Program-made: the position numbers and the translations under genes | From: Methanospirillum stamsii | GTDB lineage: Archaea; Halobacteriota; Methanomicrobia; Methanomicrobiales; Methanospirillaceae | Reading direction: 5' to 3' | Length of the DNA stretch: 64,000 bases | NCBI RefSeq assembly: GCF_046244385.1 | Contig: NZ_CP176366.1 | Location: forward strand, 3,162,001-3,226,000 | Shown: piece after piece, positions 1 through 9,631 of the stretch | Numbering within the stretch: the stretch's first letter is position 1 | Layout of the letters: the number at the start of each line of letters is the position of its first letter | The notes under the pieces: model-generated | Told to the model about the DNA's origin: nothing | The model's input: only the letters and a program-made list of their open reading frames with translations | The model's database searches: none

Positions 1-2
1 CT

Positions 3-1478
3 CCGACTGGAAAACAGGCTGATCTCTATCTTCAATTCTATTCTGGTACTGATGTCTGCCTTCTAAACGGAATGATGCAACTTATTATTAAAAACGGTTG
101 GGAAAACAAGGAGTTTATTCAAAACAGATGTAATGGATACGATGACCTGAAAAAAGAGGTTATGAAGGATGACTATTCTCTTGAAAATGTTTCAATAATA
201 ACCGGAGTTCCTGCAGAAAAGATTAAAACCGCAGCAGAGTGGTTTGCAAAATCCGGAGCTACTGCAATACTTTATTCTATGGGTATTACTCAGCACACAA
301 CCGGTGTTGACAATGTTAAGTCATGTGGTAATATTCAGATGCTGACCGGAAACCTCGGAAGACCTGGAACCGGAGTAAATGCACTCCGTGGACAAAATAA
401 TGTCCAGGGAGCCTGCGATATGGGGGCACTTCCAGTAGTTTATACCGGATACCAGAAGGTCATAGATGAGACAGCAAGAAAGAAATTTGAAGATGCATGG
501 AAATTTCCGGATGGTATTGCAAAAGGGGAAAATGGTTATGAAGTAACCACCTTGATGAATGTCCTTTCTGATAAACCTGGAGAAATTAAATGCCTTTACA
601 TTATGGGCGAAAACCCAATGATTTCAGATCCGGATTTAAACCATGTAGCACATTCTATGAAAAATCTGGATTTCCTTGTGGTACAGGACATTTTCCTCAA
701 TGAGACTGCAAAACTGGCAAATGTTGTCCTCCCGGCAGCTTGTTATGCAGAGAAGAACGGAACTCAGACCAGTACTGAACGCCGCGTTCAGATGTGGAGA
801 AAAGCTCAAAACCCTCCCGGAGAAGCTAAAGGAGACTGGGAAATCATTGCTTCAATAGCAAAAGCCATGGGTTATGGTAATCAGTTTGCATGGAGTAATT
901 CTGAAGATGTTTTTAATGAAATTGCATCACTTACACCCTCTTATGCCGGAATGACCTATCAACGTCTGGCTAAACCTGAAGCTCTTCACTGGCCCTGCCC
1001 ATCCAAAGATCATCCTGGTACACCGATTCTTCATGGAGAAAAGTTTGGTATGCCAGATGGCAAAGGTCTGATGACTGGAATTCCATTTAAATATCAGGCA
1101 GAACGTCCGGATAAGGATTATCCATTCCTGCTCACAACCGGAAGAAGTCTCTGGCAATGGCATACGGGAACTATGACCCGGAGATCAAAAAGTCTTGAGC
1201 GTGAAGAACCAACAGGCTGGATTGAAATAAACACTGAAGATGCAAAAAATTTGGATATTAAAAATGGAGAACTTGTAAAAGCGGTCAGTCGTCGTGGAGA
1301 GATAAAAATTACCGCTCGTGTTACCGATAACATCAAGAAAGGGGTCATGTTTATCCCATTCCATTATGCAGAATGTGCAGCCAATATGCTGACCATCAAT
1401 GCCCTGGATCCAATCGCAAAAATTCCGGAGTCCAAGGCTTGTGCGGTGAAAGTAGAGAAGATTGCAGAGGTGAAATAA
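3..1478 (+). CDS. fdhA: Formate dehydrogenase alpha subunit, 5'-truncated by window edge
   Basis: This is the molybdopterin-binding catalytic subunit that oxidises formate to CO2 and passes electrons to FdhB. The frame is open from base 3 through the left edge (it reads PTGKQADLYLQFYSG before the first in-frame Met at 72), so the true start lies outside. About 490 residues are present. Family members are roughly 680-690 residues, so the N-terminal [4Fe-4S] domain and the Sec/Cys active-site region are missing from view. Visible are the molybdopterin oxidoreductase core (GNLGRPGTGVNALRGQNNVQG; ENPMISDPD; AEKNGTQTSTERRVQ) and the C-terminal bis-MGD-binding domain (LLTTGRSLWQWHTGTMTRRS). It stops one base before fdhB, so the two are translationally linked. 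Identification is very secure; whether the active site is Sec or Cys cannot be seen. Confidence 0.96.
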   Translation, partial: PTGKQADLYLQFYSGTDVCLLNGMMQLIIKNGWENKEFIQNRCNGYDDLKKEVMKDDYSLENVSIITGVPAEKIKTAAEWFAKSGATAILYSMGITQHTTGVDNVKSCGNIQMLTGNLGRPGTGVNALRGQNNVQGACDMGALPVVYTGYQKVIDETARKKFEDAWKFPDGIAKGENGYEVTTLMNVLSDKPGEIKCLYIMGENPMISDPDLNHVAHSMKNLDFLVVQDIFLNETAKLANVVLPAACYAEKNGTQTSTERRVQMWRKAQNPPGEAKGDWEIIASIAKAMGYGNQFAWSNSEDVFNEIASLTPSYAGMTYQRLAKPEALHWPCPSKDHPGTPILHGEKFGMPDGKGLMTGIPFKYQAERPDKDYPFLLTTGRSLWQWHTGTMTRRSKSLEREEPTGWIEINTEDAKNLDIKNGELVKAVSRRGEIKITARVTDNIKKGVMFIPFHYAECAANMLTINALDPIAKIPESKACAVKVEKIAEVK

Positions 1479-1479
1479 G

Positions 1480-2634
1480 ATGGCAGCAAAAGGGGATATG
1501 ATTTATGCCTGGACAACAGATTCCGAAATTGCAAAAAAAGCAGAATGTGGTGGTGCTGTTACCGCACTTCTTAAATATGCACTTGAAAATAAGATGGTCG
1601 ATGCTGTTCTTGCTATAAAAAAGGGCCAGGATGTTTATGATGCTGTCCCGACCTATATCACCGATCCCAAAGATCTAAAGGATACGGCAGGATCATTACA
1701 TTGTGGAAGTGTATTATTATCAAAAGTTATCTTAAAGTATCTCAAAGGGGCAAAAGATAAAAAAATTGCAGTAACGGTAAAGGGTTGTGACCTAATGGGT
1801 CTCTGTGAACTTGCAAATCGGAATGAGATAAATTTGAACAATTTGCTCCTCATCGGTGTAAATTGTGGAGGAACTGTCTCTCCTGTTAAGGCCCGGAAGA
1901 TGATAAAAGAAGCTTTCAAGGTTGATCCGGACACTGTTCACAAAGAAGAAATTGATAAGGGACAATTTATCATAGAATTTGAGGGGGGACATAAAGGGAT
2001 TTCTATAGATGAACTCGAAAATGAAGGATTTGGACGTCGTTCCAATTGTCGCCGGTGTTTATACAAAGTCCCAAGACAAGCAGACCTTGCTTGTGGTAAC
2101 TGGGGAGTTATAGGCGAAAAAGCAGGTAAAGCTACATTTGTTGAGATCTGTAGTGATAAAGGATCTGACCTTATCAATAAGGCCATTAAAAGTGGTGCAA
2201 TAGGAACCAGCCCGGCAGAACCTAAAGGTATAGATATTCGGGGTAAAGTAGAAGGAGCTATGTTAAAACTTGGTCAGAAATGGCGAAAGAAAGACTTTAC
2301 CAATCTTAAGAATAATCTTTGGGAAACCATTAGTAAAGAAACGTCCCGATGTATCAAGTGTTATTCCTGTATTGAAAATTGTCCGGTTTGTACAACTTTA
2401 GATATATCAGAAAATGGTAAGAAATCTCTTATGGTTGATGATGGAACAATACCTCCGAATCCAATGTTCCATATGAGAAGATTTGCACATATTTCAGATT
2501 CATGTATCAATTGTGGGCAATGTGAAGAATTGTGTGCTATGGATATTCCTCTTGCTCTCTTTTCCCATGCAATCCGGTCCGAATCAGATATTGTCTTCGA
2601 ACCCAAATTAGGAGATCCTGTTTATAAAAATTAA
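1480..2634 (+). CDS. fdhB: Formate dehydrogenase beta subunit (F420-reducing, FrhB family)
   Basis: This 384-residue flavin/iron-sulfur subunit takes electrons from FdhA and reduces coenzyme F420 for methanogenesis. The ATG lies one base after the fdhA stop. The N-terminal two thirds carry the FrhB/FdhB fold (ECGGAVTALL near residue 22, LHCGSVLLSK, VTVKGCDLMGLCEL, GVNCGGTVSP). The C-terminus has two ferredoxin-type clusters: CIKCYSCIENCP near residue 290 and CINCGQCEELCAM near 341. Length and order match methanogen fdhAB operons. A T-run follows the stop, and the next gene converges from the other strand, so fdhAB appears to end a transcription unit. Confidence 0.96.
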   Translation: MAAKGDMIYAWTTDSEIAKKAECGGAVTALLKYALENKMVDAVLAIKKGQDVYDAVPTYITDPKDLKDTAGSLHCGSVLLSKVILKYLKGAKDKKIAVTVKGCDLMGLCELANRNEINLNNLLLIGVNCGGTVSPVKARKMIKEAFKVDPDTVHKEEIDKGQFIIEFEGGHKGISIDELENEGFGRRSNCRRCLYKVPRQADLACGNWGVIGEKAGKATFVEICSDKGSDLINKAIKSGAIGTSPAEPKGIDIRGKVEGAMLKLGQKWRKKDFTNLKNNLWETISKETSRCIKCYSCIENCPVCTTLDISENGKKSLMVDDGTIPPNPMFHMRRFAHISDSCINCGQCEELCAMDIPLALFSHAIRSESDIVFEPKLGDPVYKN

Positions 2635-2644
2635 AACTCAACCT

Positions 2645-2660
2645 ATTTTTTTGATTTTTA
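2645..2660 (+). terminator. Poly-T terminator-like run after fdhB
   Basis: A run of seven T, then a second T-run, follows 11 bases after the fdhB stop, without an obvious strong hairpin. Archaeal termination commonly uses U-tracts, so this is a plausible end for fdhAB transcripts. The convergent kinase gene ends at 2671. Confidence 0.4.
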
Positions 2661-2670
2661 TAGATATTTA

Positions 2671-5370
2671 TTATATAGACATCCATCTGCTTTTTGGAAC
2701 CAAAATTTCAAATCGTACTCCTTTTCCATATTCTCCGGTTTCATGAATGCTAATTCCCGTAAGGGATAAAATCTCGCGAATAAGAAACATACCAAGGCCG
2801 GTATTACTCCCAAAGCCACGTTCGAAAATAATTTCCTTATCTTCATCAGTAATACCAATCCCATTATCTTCCCAAATTATTTTCAGATTATTTCCGCAAA
2901 TCTTTGCAGATACATGAATTTTTGATACATGCCCTCCATGCCGAAGAGAATTATCTAAAAGATTAGAAAAAACCTTTTTTAGCATAGGGTCGGCAAAAAT
3001 TGAATACCCGTTAACATCCGGAATAAAACTATACATACTGCCCAAATCAGAAATTGGCATAACAGAGATCAGTTCCTGCCAAATAGGTTTATTAATACCT
3101 AAATCTTCATAAATTCTAGTAAATTCAATTTGTGATCGAATTGCAGTTGTTGCGTACTCAATTTTTTCAAGATTTTCCTGTATTGCAGAAATTTCCGGAT
3201 TCAGTTTCGCTGCATCAAGATAAGTAAAAATAATGGAAATTTTATTCAGGATATCATGCCGGGTAATACTTGTTAAGAGGTTAATCTGACGGTTTGCCTG
3301 CCTAAGGGCATTCTCTGCCTGTTTTCGTTCGGTTACGTCTCTACCTATGGAAATTATTGCTGGTTCTCCATTAATTATAATAATTCTGCTATTGACCTCA
3401 GTCGGAATAATTGTTTCATCTTTTGCAATCAAGAGTGTTTCAAATACCAACTGTCCGGATTCCCGCATTTTTTCAAATCTTGATTTTACCAGTTGATGAT
3501 GGTCTGACTTTTCTACATCCCAAACAGAGAGATTCATTAATTCTTTATATGAATACTTTAATTTCCTACATATGACTTTATTTACTTCCAGAAATTTTCC
3601 ATTCATATCATGGATTATTATGAAATCATTAGCATTGTTAAATATATCACGGAATTTCGTTTCACTCTCTTTTAATGCCTTTTCCGTTTTCTTTCGTTCA
3701 GTGATATCTTCATCAACTCCTGAATATCCAATAAATTCTCCATCTTCATCTAAAATCGGAGTTGCACATGTTGATAAAATGATAGTTGAACCATTTTTAT
3801 GAATATTTAGATTAATGAAATTTTTAAATGGCTTTCTTGATCGGATTGTTTCGGTTATGGCCGTTTTTAATTCTTCACAGACATCAGGAGCAAATAAATC
3901 ATAAAAGTGGTATATACCCACCAATTCTTCAGGCTTATATCCCAAAATATCTTCAATAACAGGGCTTGAATATGTAAAAACTCCCTTCGGATTTATTTCC
4001 CATATCCATGAACCCGCATTCCTGGTAACAGTAAGGAAGCGTTTTTCACTTCTTTTTAATGCTATTTCTGCCAGTTTTCTTTCCGTTATGTCCTGGTTGA
4101 CTCCATAGGTTCCAATAGTTTTTCCTGTTTCGTCCTGAAGGATGGCATATCGGACGATGATATGTCTGACTTGCCCATCTCGTCGAATAATCCTGTGTTC
4201 AATCTGTTGAATTAAATTAGGATGCGTATTTTGTTTTACTTTCTTGATTTCTTCTGCAACGAGATGTAAATCTTTTGGATGGAGAAATTCACGTGCATAA
4301 GTTTGAGAGGGCATCCGGATACCCCCTTCACGTTCAGCCGTGGTTCCATACATTGAAAAAAATCTCTCATCAAAGATAAATTGGTCGTTTATTATGTCAT
4401 ATTCCCAATTAACCAGTTGGGCAAGATCCATAGCATCAGTGAGAGATCGCCGGATTTTGTTAAGGTTATAAATTCTATCAAAAGAAGTTTTAGTCAGATC
4501 TCGGATCAATTTCTTATTGACTCTCAGTTCTTCTTCAGTCTTTTTAAGATCGGTAAGGTTTTGGATTATTTCAATGGCTCCAATTACCTCTCCATTTGAA
4601 TTATAGTGTTTACATACCTTAATGAGTCCGGATAATTGATGGCCTTTGGGGTTTTTTAGATCGGTCTCCGCAATAAGTGAGTTTCCAACCCAATGAACAT
4701 TGAAATAATAATCTTCAATTTTTTGTATAGGCTCATTGATCAAATTGATGAGAAGAGGCCTCCGGTATCCATAGAAAGGGATTGCATAATCATAGTCGCC
4801 TCTCCCAATTATGTCTCTGAATGATACTCCGGTAAGTTCTTCAATAGCCCGGTTCCAGGCAACAACTTCTCCCTGAAGATTAATAGCAAATGTAGCATCC
4901 GGAATGAAATCAATGATATCAAAGAGATGTCTATCTGAATCCCGGATTGATTGCGTAGGAGTTTTTTTCCGGACGGATTTTAGGATTTTATCGGTTAAAT
5001 CTTCAAACATCTCAATTGGTTCTGAACTTTTCCGGATGTAATAGTCTCCCCCAGAGTTAATTGTATCAATTGCTACTGATTCGTGGCTTCTACCGGTGAA
5101 AAGAATGAATGGTATATCTCCATAACGGGATCTGACTTCTTTTAAAAATGAGATACCATCAATATCGGGCATCAGATAATCAGAAATTATTGCATCATAT
5201 TCTCCAATATTACAGGACTCCAGAGCCTCTCGTGCAGAAGTAAGTATACGGACCTTAAAGTATCCGGTACGTTCAAGAAATAATTTTGCAAGAACCAGAA
5301 AATCCATTTCATCATCAATATACAAAATGGACAACTGGCGATCTATCGGGTTAGATTCTTCTTCAATCAT
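2671..5370 (-). CDS. Receiver / multi-PAS sensor histidine kinase
   Basis: An 899-residue soluble signalling protein. Residues ~12-130 form a CheY-like receiver (LYIDDE acidic pair, phospho-acceptor D64 in IISDYLMPDIDG). Four PAS domains follow (~150-265, 315-430, 440-560, 565-680), each ending in a PAC-type D(I/V)TERK segment. A kinase core has its H-box at SITRHDILNKI (His near 705) and an HATPase domain with FSNLLDNSLRHGG and WEDNGIGI. No membrane segment is visible, so it should act in the cytoplasm. The same kinase core (ITRHD; FADPLLEKVFSNL; ITGISI.ETG) recurs in the genes at 23540 and 24901, so these are paralogues. The start is an ATG after an AT-rich leader. The input signal and partner are unknown. 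Confidence 0.9.
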   Translation of the reverse strand: MIEEESNPIDRQLSILYIDDEMDFLVLAKLFLERTGYFKVRILTSAREALESCNIGEYDAIISDYLMPDIDGISFLKEVRSRYGDIPFILFTGRSHESVAIDTINSGGDYYIRKSSEPIEMFEDLTDKILKSVRKKTPTQSIRDSDRHLFDIIDFIPDATFAINLQGEVVAWNRAIEELTGVSFRDIIGRGDYDYAIPFYGYRRPLLINLINEPIQKIEDYYFNVHWVGNSLIAETDLKNPKGHQLSGLIKVCKHYNSNGEVIGAIEIIQNLTDLKKTEEELRVNKKLIRDLTKTSFDRIYNLNKIRRSLTDAMDLAQLVNWEYDIINDQFIFDERFFSMYGTTAEREGGIRMPSQTYAREFLHPKDLHLVAEEIKKVKQNTHPNLIQQIEHRIIRRDGQVRHIIVRYAILQDETGKTIGTYGVNQDITERKLAEIALKRSEKRFLTVTRNAGSWIWEINPKGVFTYSSPVIEDILGYKPEELVGIYHFYDLFAPDVCEELKTAITETIRSRKPFKNFINLNIHKNGSTIILSTCATPILDEDGEFIGYSGVDEDITERKKTEKALKESETKFRDIFNNANDFIIIHDMNGKFLEVNKVICRKLKYSYKELMNLSVWDVEKSDHHQLVKSRFEKMRESGQLVFETLLIAKDETIIPTEVNSRIIIINGEPAIISIGRDVTERKQAENALRQANRQINLLTSITRHDILNKISIIFTYLDAAKLNPEISAIQENLEKIEYATTAIRSQIEFTRIYEDLGINKPIWQELISVMPISDLGSMYSFIPDVNGYSIFADPMLKKVFSNLLDNSLRHGGHVSKIHVSAKICGNNLKIIWEDNGIGITDEDKEIIFERGFGSNTGLGMFLIREILSLTGISIHETGEYGKGVRFEILVPKSRWMSI

Positions 5371-5681
5371 AAATTAATTAAGAAACTAAATATATTTCCA
5401 CGAGATACCTTTTTTCCTTATGGGGTTATTTTTCTTTTGATCTATAATATAATAATTGTTATGTGTATATTAAAAAAATAATATAAATTTTACGCGATTT
5501 ATTTTTTCTACCCATTGAAAAAAGTTACCATTAAAATGCATCTTTTATCTTAAAATAAAATCATTGCCTATTTTTTCGTTTTTTATTTATCTTAACATTT
5601 ATTCATTTAATTCCTGGTATTCTCTAAAAATGAAGATGAAGTATAATAAATACTCGACTATAATTTTATTATTATCAAAAA
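5371..5681. other. AT-rich intergenic region between two minus-strand genes
   Basis: About 310 bases of very AT-rich DNA with many A- and T-runs and no supportable ORF. It must hold the promoter of the kinase gene and the 3' end of the upstream winged-helix regulator transcript. No hairpin or repeat stands out. Confidence 0.4.
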
Positions 5682-6083
5682 TCAGATCATCTGCTGTTCT
5701 GTTTTTAATAAATCTCTAATTCGCTCAATGTCAATAATTTTTCTTCCGGAATCTCCAATAATCATACCTTTTATATCATCAAGAATTTCATCAAGTGTCT
5801 TACCCAGATGATAAATACTGACAGGCCTTCCTTTATTCTCAATTACATGTCTGACAATTTTTACCCAACCGCGTGTAATCAGATCTTTAAGTGCAATACT
5901 AACTTCAGGCTGCCTGAGATCACATATTCTCTCCATGTCCCGGGATGAAAAATCAAGTTCTCTGATTAAAAGTGCAAGAACTTTAGATGAATTTTTGCCG
6001 ATCCCGATTTCAAAAAATAAATTCGCGATCTCCTCATCCCTATCGGAAAATCGTAAAAAGCGTCTATTTGACATCACCCACAT
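5682..6083 (-). CDS. Winged-helix transcriptional regulator
   Basis: About 133 residues from the ATG at 6083, preceded by AAGGG. A TTG at 6116 would add 11 residues, but the paralogue at 15696 aligns only from about here. The helix-turn-helix is visible as SSRDMERICDLRQPEVSIAL, with wing residues in WVKIVRHVIENKGRPVSIYHL, and is followed by a helical tail (ILDDIKGMIIGDSGRKIIDIERIRDLL). The arrangement resembles ArsR/TrmB/MarR-type archaeal regulators that read a helix then a wing. Target and ligand are unknown. It shares about half its residues with the regulator at 15696; both sit next to large signalling genes, which suggests an in-genome family. Confidence 0.75.
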   Translation of the reverse strand: MWVMSNRRFLRFSDRDEEIANLFFEIGIGKNSSKVLALLIRELDFSSRDMERICDLRQPEVSIALKDLITRGWVKIVRHVIENKGRPVSIYHLGKTLDEILDDIKGMIIGDSGRKIIDIERIRDLLKTEQQMI

Positions 6084-6784
6084 CCAACCCTTATATGTTG
6101 ATACTATTTTTTGCAAAATATATCTTCCGATTTTATATTTTTAATTCAATTAATATATTGATATAAATTCTATCATTCGATGATAATTTTGAAATTAGTG
6201 AAAAAAATCATTAAATATTTAAAAATAATTCATCGAAGAGAAGTTTTGGAGTTCTTTCACTCAATCTTAGAAATTAATCCACCCAAAAATCATTTGATGT
6301 TTTTTTGGAAACCGTTTCAATTTTTCCTACTTTTTTTTACAAATCTGATTTTATGAAATTTCTGGCGCTATTGTTTTTATCAGAAATTACTGATTTTTTC
6401 TCTGAAAAGAATTTTTATTTAAAAAATTAAATAGAGATCTATTAGTTTTTTAAAGGTTATTCAAAAATTTATTTGGATATTGAAATTTTAAGCGTAATTT
6501 AGACTATTTTTAAAAACAATATATTTTTTTAGGTATTAAAAAAATAAAATATAAATCGCCGGATTTTTTTATATCAAAAAATAATTCACAATGAAGATGG
6601 ATACATGTCTAATTTCTAAATCGACCTTTTCGTCTCTCATTCGTACGAAATTTTATAACATATCCATTCTTATTATCAGTATAAGTCCTGTTAGGTGTAT
6701 AGCAATGTTATTGGTCATATGATTGAAAATAGGACCTGATAACAATATTCTGATTATACATCATAAAGACTTTGGGGGGATATT
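6084..6784. other. Long AT-rich intergenic region
   Basis: Roughly 700 bases dominated by A/T runs, with no ORF I would support on either strand. It separates the divergent regulator (minus) from the Lys-rich HTH protein (plus), so it should hold both promoters. Immediately before the plus-strand gene is a strong GGGGGG Shine-Dalgarno tract at 6774-6779. I see no repeat array or tRNA. Confidence 0.4.
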
Positions 6785-7429
6785 ATGGTAATTAAACCTA
6801 AAATTAAATCTTTACCTGTAAAAAAGCCAGTTAAGCCAAAAACAGTTGTAAAAAAACCAGTTATTAACTCTGTTTCATCTAATACAAATGATTTACAGAA
6901 AATCATTGATGTACATACAAAACAGATACAAAAACTTGACCAAATGTATATTGCCATCCAAAAAGACATAAAAGATATCAAATCACTGGTATCACAAAAA
7001 GAGAATCAGTCTTTTCCTCCAGTTGCAACAAATGTTAAACCGACTCCTGTTAAAACAAAAGTGCCTGTAAAAACAGCCACTAAAACGGTTTCCAAAGCAA
7101 CATCAGTTAAAGTTCCGGTAAAAAAACAAACTATTGTTTCTGATAAGGAGCCAAAAACCATAAAAAAGACGGCCATCACAACTAAAAAAGTAATCAATAA
7201 AGTTAATTCTGATTCATTCTCAACTAATCTGATAGAGATACCCAAAGAAATTTCCGACCGGATTAATAATTTGACGTTAAAGAAAAAAGTAACTCAAACA
7301 CAACTTGGAAAGGAAATTGAACTATCACAAAAAGCAATACATGAAATTGCCACCAAAAAAATGAAAGATATCCATAAAGACACACTTTCCAGACTTGTCG
7401 CTGTTCTGAAAAAATACGAAGCAAAATAA
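6785..7429 (+). CDS. Lys/Pro-rich protein with C-terminal HTH (histone H1-like architecture)
   Basis: A 214-residue, strongly basic protein. Residues 1-35 are Lys/Pro/Val repeats (VKKPVKPKTVVKKP). Residues ~38-80 form a predicted coiled coil (LQKIIDVHTKQIQKLDQMY). Residues ~85-150 are another low-complexity Lys/Thr/Val/Pro stretch. Residues ~155-214 look like an XRE-type HTH (KVTQTQLGKEIELSQKAIH, then a recognition and C-terminal helix). The ATG follows a six-G ribosome-binding site. The composition suggests non-specific DNA binding by the tails with the HTH giving specificity or oligomerisation, that is, a nucleoid-associated or regulatory protein. This is inference; I recognise no named family. 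Confidence 0.75.
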   Translation: MVIKPKIKSLPVKKPVKPKTVVKKPVINSVSSNTNDLQKIIDVHTKQIQKLDQMYIAIQKDIKDIKSLVSQKENQSFPPVATNVKPTPVKTKVPVKTATKTVSKATSVKVPVKKQTIVSDKEPKTIKKTAITTKKVINKVNSDSFSTNLIEIPKEISDRINNLTLKKKVTQTQLGKEIELSQKAIHEIATKKMKDIHKDTLSRLVAVLKKYEAK

Positions 7430-7692
7430 ATTTTTTCAATCGCTCAGACAAATGCAAAGTTATGAGAGAGAATTTATCTCTCTTCCATTTTTTTTAATAT
7501 TTCATTATGTCGATTAGAAAATTTTGGAATGCTGCTGCAATTTTATTAACTCAACCGTTTTTAAATTCTGAAGTATTTTTTTGAAAAAAATTTACCGAAT
7601 TAAAAGAAATATGTGATAATATATCTCAATTATATCCAAACTAATTGAAAAGAAACCGCAAAAAAGATTGAGAAATTAACAGTCACAGAAAA

Positions 7693-7764
7693 CGCCCCGG
7701 CTGGGATTTGAACCCAGGTCTAAAGCTCCGGAGGCTCCAAGGATATCCTCTACCCTACCGGGGC
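7693..7764 (-). tRNA. tRNA-Arg (anticodon CCG)
   Basis: On the minus strand the acceptor arm GCCCCGG pairs with CCGGGGC, followed by discriminator G. The D arm GGGTAGAGGATATCC comes next. The anticodon stem GGAGC/GCTTT encloses loop CTCCGGA, giving anticodon CCG (Arg, codon CGG). The T arm is CTGGG-TTCAAAT-CCCAG. CCA is not encoded and there is no intron. Length is 72 nt. Confidence 0.95.
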
Positions 7765-8231
7765 AACCCTACTATATACTCACTTAAGACAGATAAACAC
7801 AGTGGTCCTTAGTTCTCAAAAATTCCGGAAATTGATATCTTAATCTCTCAACATTTCTTATAGGAATATCTAAAGTTCGTTTATTAAAAAAAATTCCATT
7901 TCATATCAGCATAAATGAATTTTATTATGGGTTAAATCCTTAATTTTACACAACATATATATAGAAATCATTATCTATTTTACAACTAACCACATATTAT
8001 GAATTCATGGCTAATAAGGGAAAGATATTATAGAAAATCTCAATGCAATAATAAACCCAAATAAAAAAATGCCATTTTATCATCTTATATTAAATATGTT
8101 CGCGGATTCCTCTAAAAAAATTCTAACTAAAAAAATCGGCTCATTGGTTTTTCAAAATTTGAAATTTTTGTGTTTAAACTTCAGTTTTCAAAAATCTAAA
8201 ATAAATATTGATAATAATAGAGGGAGATAAA
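7765..8231. other. Intergenic region between tRNA-Arg and small Cys-rich gene
   Basis: About 465 AT-rich bases without a supportable gene. The side next to the tRNA carries TATA-like sequence (TATATA at about 7772-7777 on the minus strand), a candidate for part of the tRNA promoter. The right end holds the GGGAG ribosome-binding site of the next gene. Confidence 0.35.
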
Positions 8232-8423
8232 ATGAGCGATGAATTAAAAATTTGTCCATTTATGTCAAGCTCAGAAAAAATGGTACATTGTATAAAAGAA
8301 AAATGCAGAGCATACCGGGTATTATGTGAAGATAAATATGAAACATGTAGCGATGGAAGTAGTACCGTCACTTCTACCATCAGAGGTATTTGTCTTCTAA
8401 TTCCCGGAGATGATTGTAGATAA
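8232..8423 (+). CDS. Small Cys-rich protein, unknown function
   Basis: A 63-residue protein from the ATG at 8232, chosen because GGGAG lies 5 bases upstream; an upstream in-frame start at 8208 lacks this. It has seven Cys: CPFM near the start, C..EKC, LC, TC, IC and a C-terminal DDC. Spaced Cys in a tiny soluble protein suggests metal or Fe-S binding, or disulfides, but the pattern matches no motif I can name. It stands alone between the tRNA and hypD. Confidence 0.6.
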   Translation: MSDELKICPFMSSSEKMVHCIKEKCRAYRVLCEDKYETCSDGSSTVTSTIRGICLLIPGDDCR

Positions 8424-8466
8424 ATTAAACCTAAAAAAAACTAATGTAATTCCATAATAAAAAATA

Positions 8467-9495
8467 TTATATATTCTTTACATGATAGTGGTGCCAGATT
8501 TTACAGGCTCCTTCATGACTTACCATACAAGGGCCGACCGGAGTTCTTGGCGTACAAACTTTTCCAAATAATTTACAATCTGTTGGAGAAGCAATACCCC
8601 GGAGCACCTTATCACAGATACAAGCCGCGTGTTTCTTTGTCGGTTTAAATTCGATACCAAACTTTTTCTGTGCATCCCACGCTGAAAATTCTTCCCGAAC
8701 CTTAAGTCCGGACTTTGGAATTATTGGAAAACCTCGCCACTCCACATCGCATGGCTCAAACACCTTATGCAAAATCTCTAAAGCTTTCGGATTACCCTCT
8801 TCGAAAACCGCTCGTGGATATGCATTATCCAATCTCACAGCACCTTCCCGGACTTGTTCAACCAGCATAAGAATTCCAAGAAGAATATCATCAGGTTCAA
8901 ATCCTGCAACTACCTGTGGAACCGGAAATCTCCGATACTCTGATAAACCTGTTACAACGAGGACATGACCGGGAAGCAAAAAACCATTCAGGGAGGCTTC
9001 ACCCTGTGCTAAAAGCCAGTCCATTGCAGGAGGAATCAGGCGATGACAACTAAGAATCGAAAAATTTTCTGGTGGCCGGGTAAGAAGTGTTGCAGCGACA
9101 GTCGGAGCGGTTGTCTCAAACCCGACAGATACAAAAACTACTTCTTTATCTGTAGTCTTTGCAATCTCAACCGCTTTGTGAACCCCCTGCACCACCTTTA
9201 CATCAGCTCCGGAGCTCTCCAGTGAACCATTTGATCCCGGAACTCGGAGTAAATCCCCATAAGTTGCTATTATACATCCTTTTTCAGCCAATTCCAGCGC
9301 TGCATCTATCTCTCCCTGAGGTGTAATACAGACCGGACATCCCGGACCCATCACAATTTTGAGGTTTTCAGGGAGGAGGCTTCGGATACCATGCCTGGCA
9401 ATCGCTGCTTCATGCGTCCCGCAAACATGCATGAAAGTGAGATTTCTGTCAGTAAGTTCGTGTATTTTTTCTGCAATCGGATTTTTCCCGGCCAT
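8467..9495 (-). CDS. hypD: Hydrogenase maturation protein HypD
   Basis: A 342-residue iron-sulfur protein that, with HypC, assembles the Fe(CN)2CO unit of [NiFe] hydrogenases. All signature blocks are present: FMHVCGTHE (residues 21-29), GPGCPVCITPQ (~50-60), GFETTAPT, SCHRLIPPAMDWLL, LPGHV, and a C-terminal Cys set (CICDKVLRG, DCKLFGKVCTP, GPCMVSHEGAC). The length is normal for the family. No other hyp gene lies beside it in this window, so it is a detached maturation gene. A divergent XRE regulator starts 137 bases away. Confidence 0.97.
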   Translation of the reverse strand: MAGKNPIAEKIHELTDRNLTFMHVCGTHEAAIARHGIRSLLPENLKIVMGPGCPVCITPQGEIDAALELAEKGCIIATYGDLLRVPGSNGSLESSGADVKVVQGVHKAVEIAKTTDKEVVFVSVGFETTAPTVAATLLTRPPENFSILSCHRLIPPAMDWLLAQGEASLNGFLLPGHVLVVTGLSEYRRFPVPQVVAGFEPDDILLGILMLVEQVREGAVRLDNAYPRAVFEEGNPKALEILHKVFEPCDVEWRGFPIIPKSGLKVREEFSAWDAQKKFGIEFKPTKKHAACICDKVLRGIASPTDCKLFGKVCTPRTPVGPCMVSHEGACKIWHHYHVKNI

Positions 9496-9631
9496 AAATC
9501 TCTTAAAGGTTCACCGCGGAGAAGAAAAAGATGTACCATATATTCTTTAAGAAAATCTCGGACTGTGGACAAAAAAATCAGAAGATGAAAACCTTAACCA
9601 TCACATACCGGGAGCACTTATAATTGATACT

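Noticed and set aside
7999..8064. 21-codon ORF starting MNSWLIRERYYRKSQ in the tRNA-side spacer
   Set aside because: No ribosome-binding site and no context to support translation.
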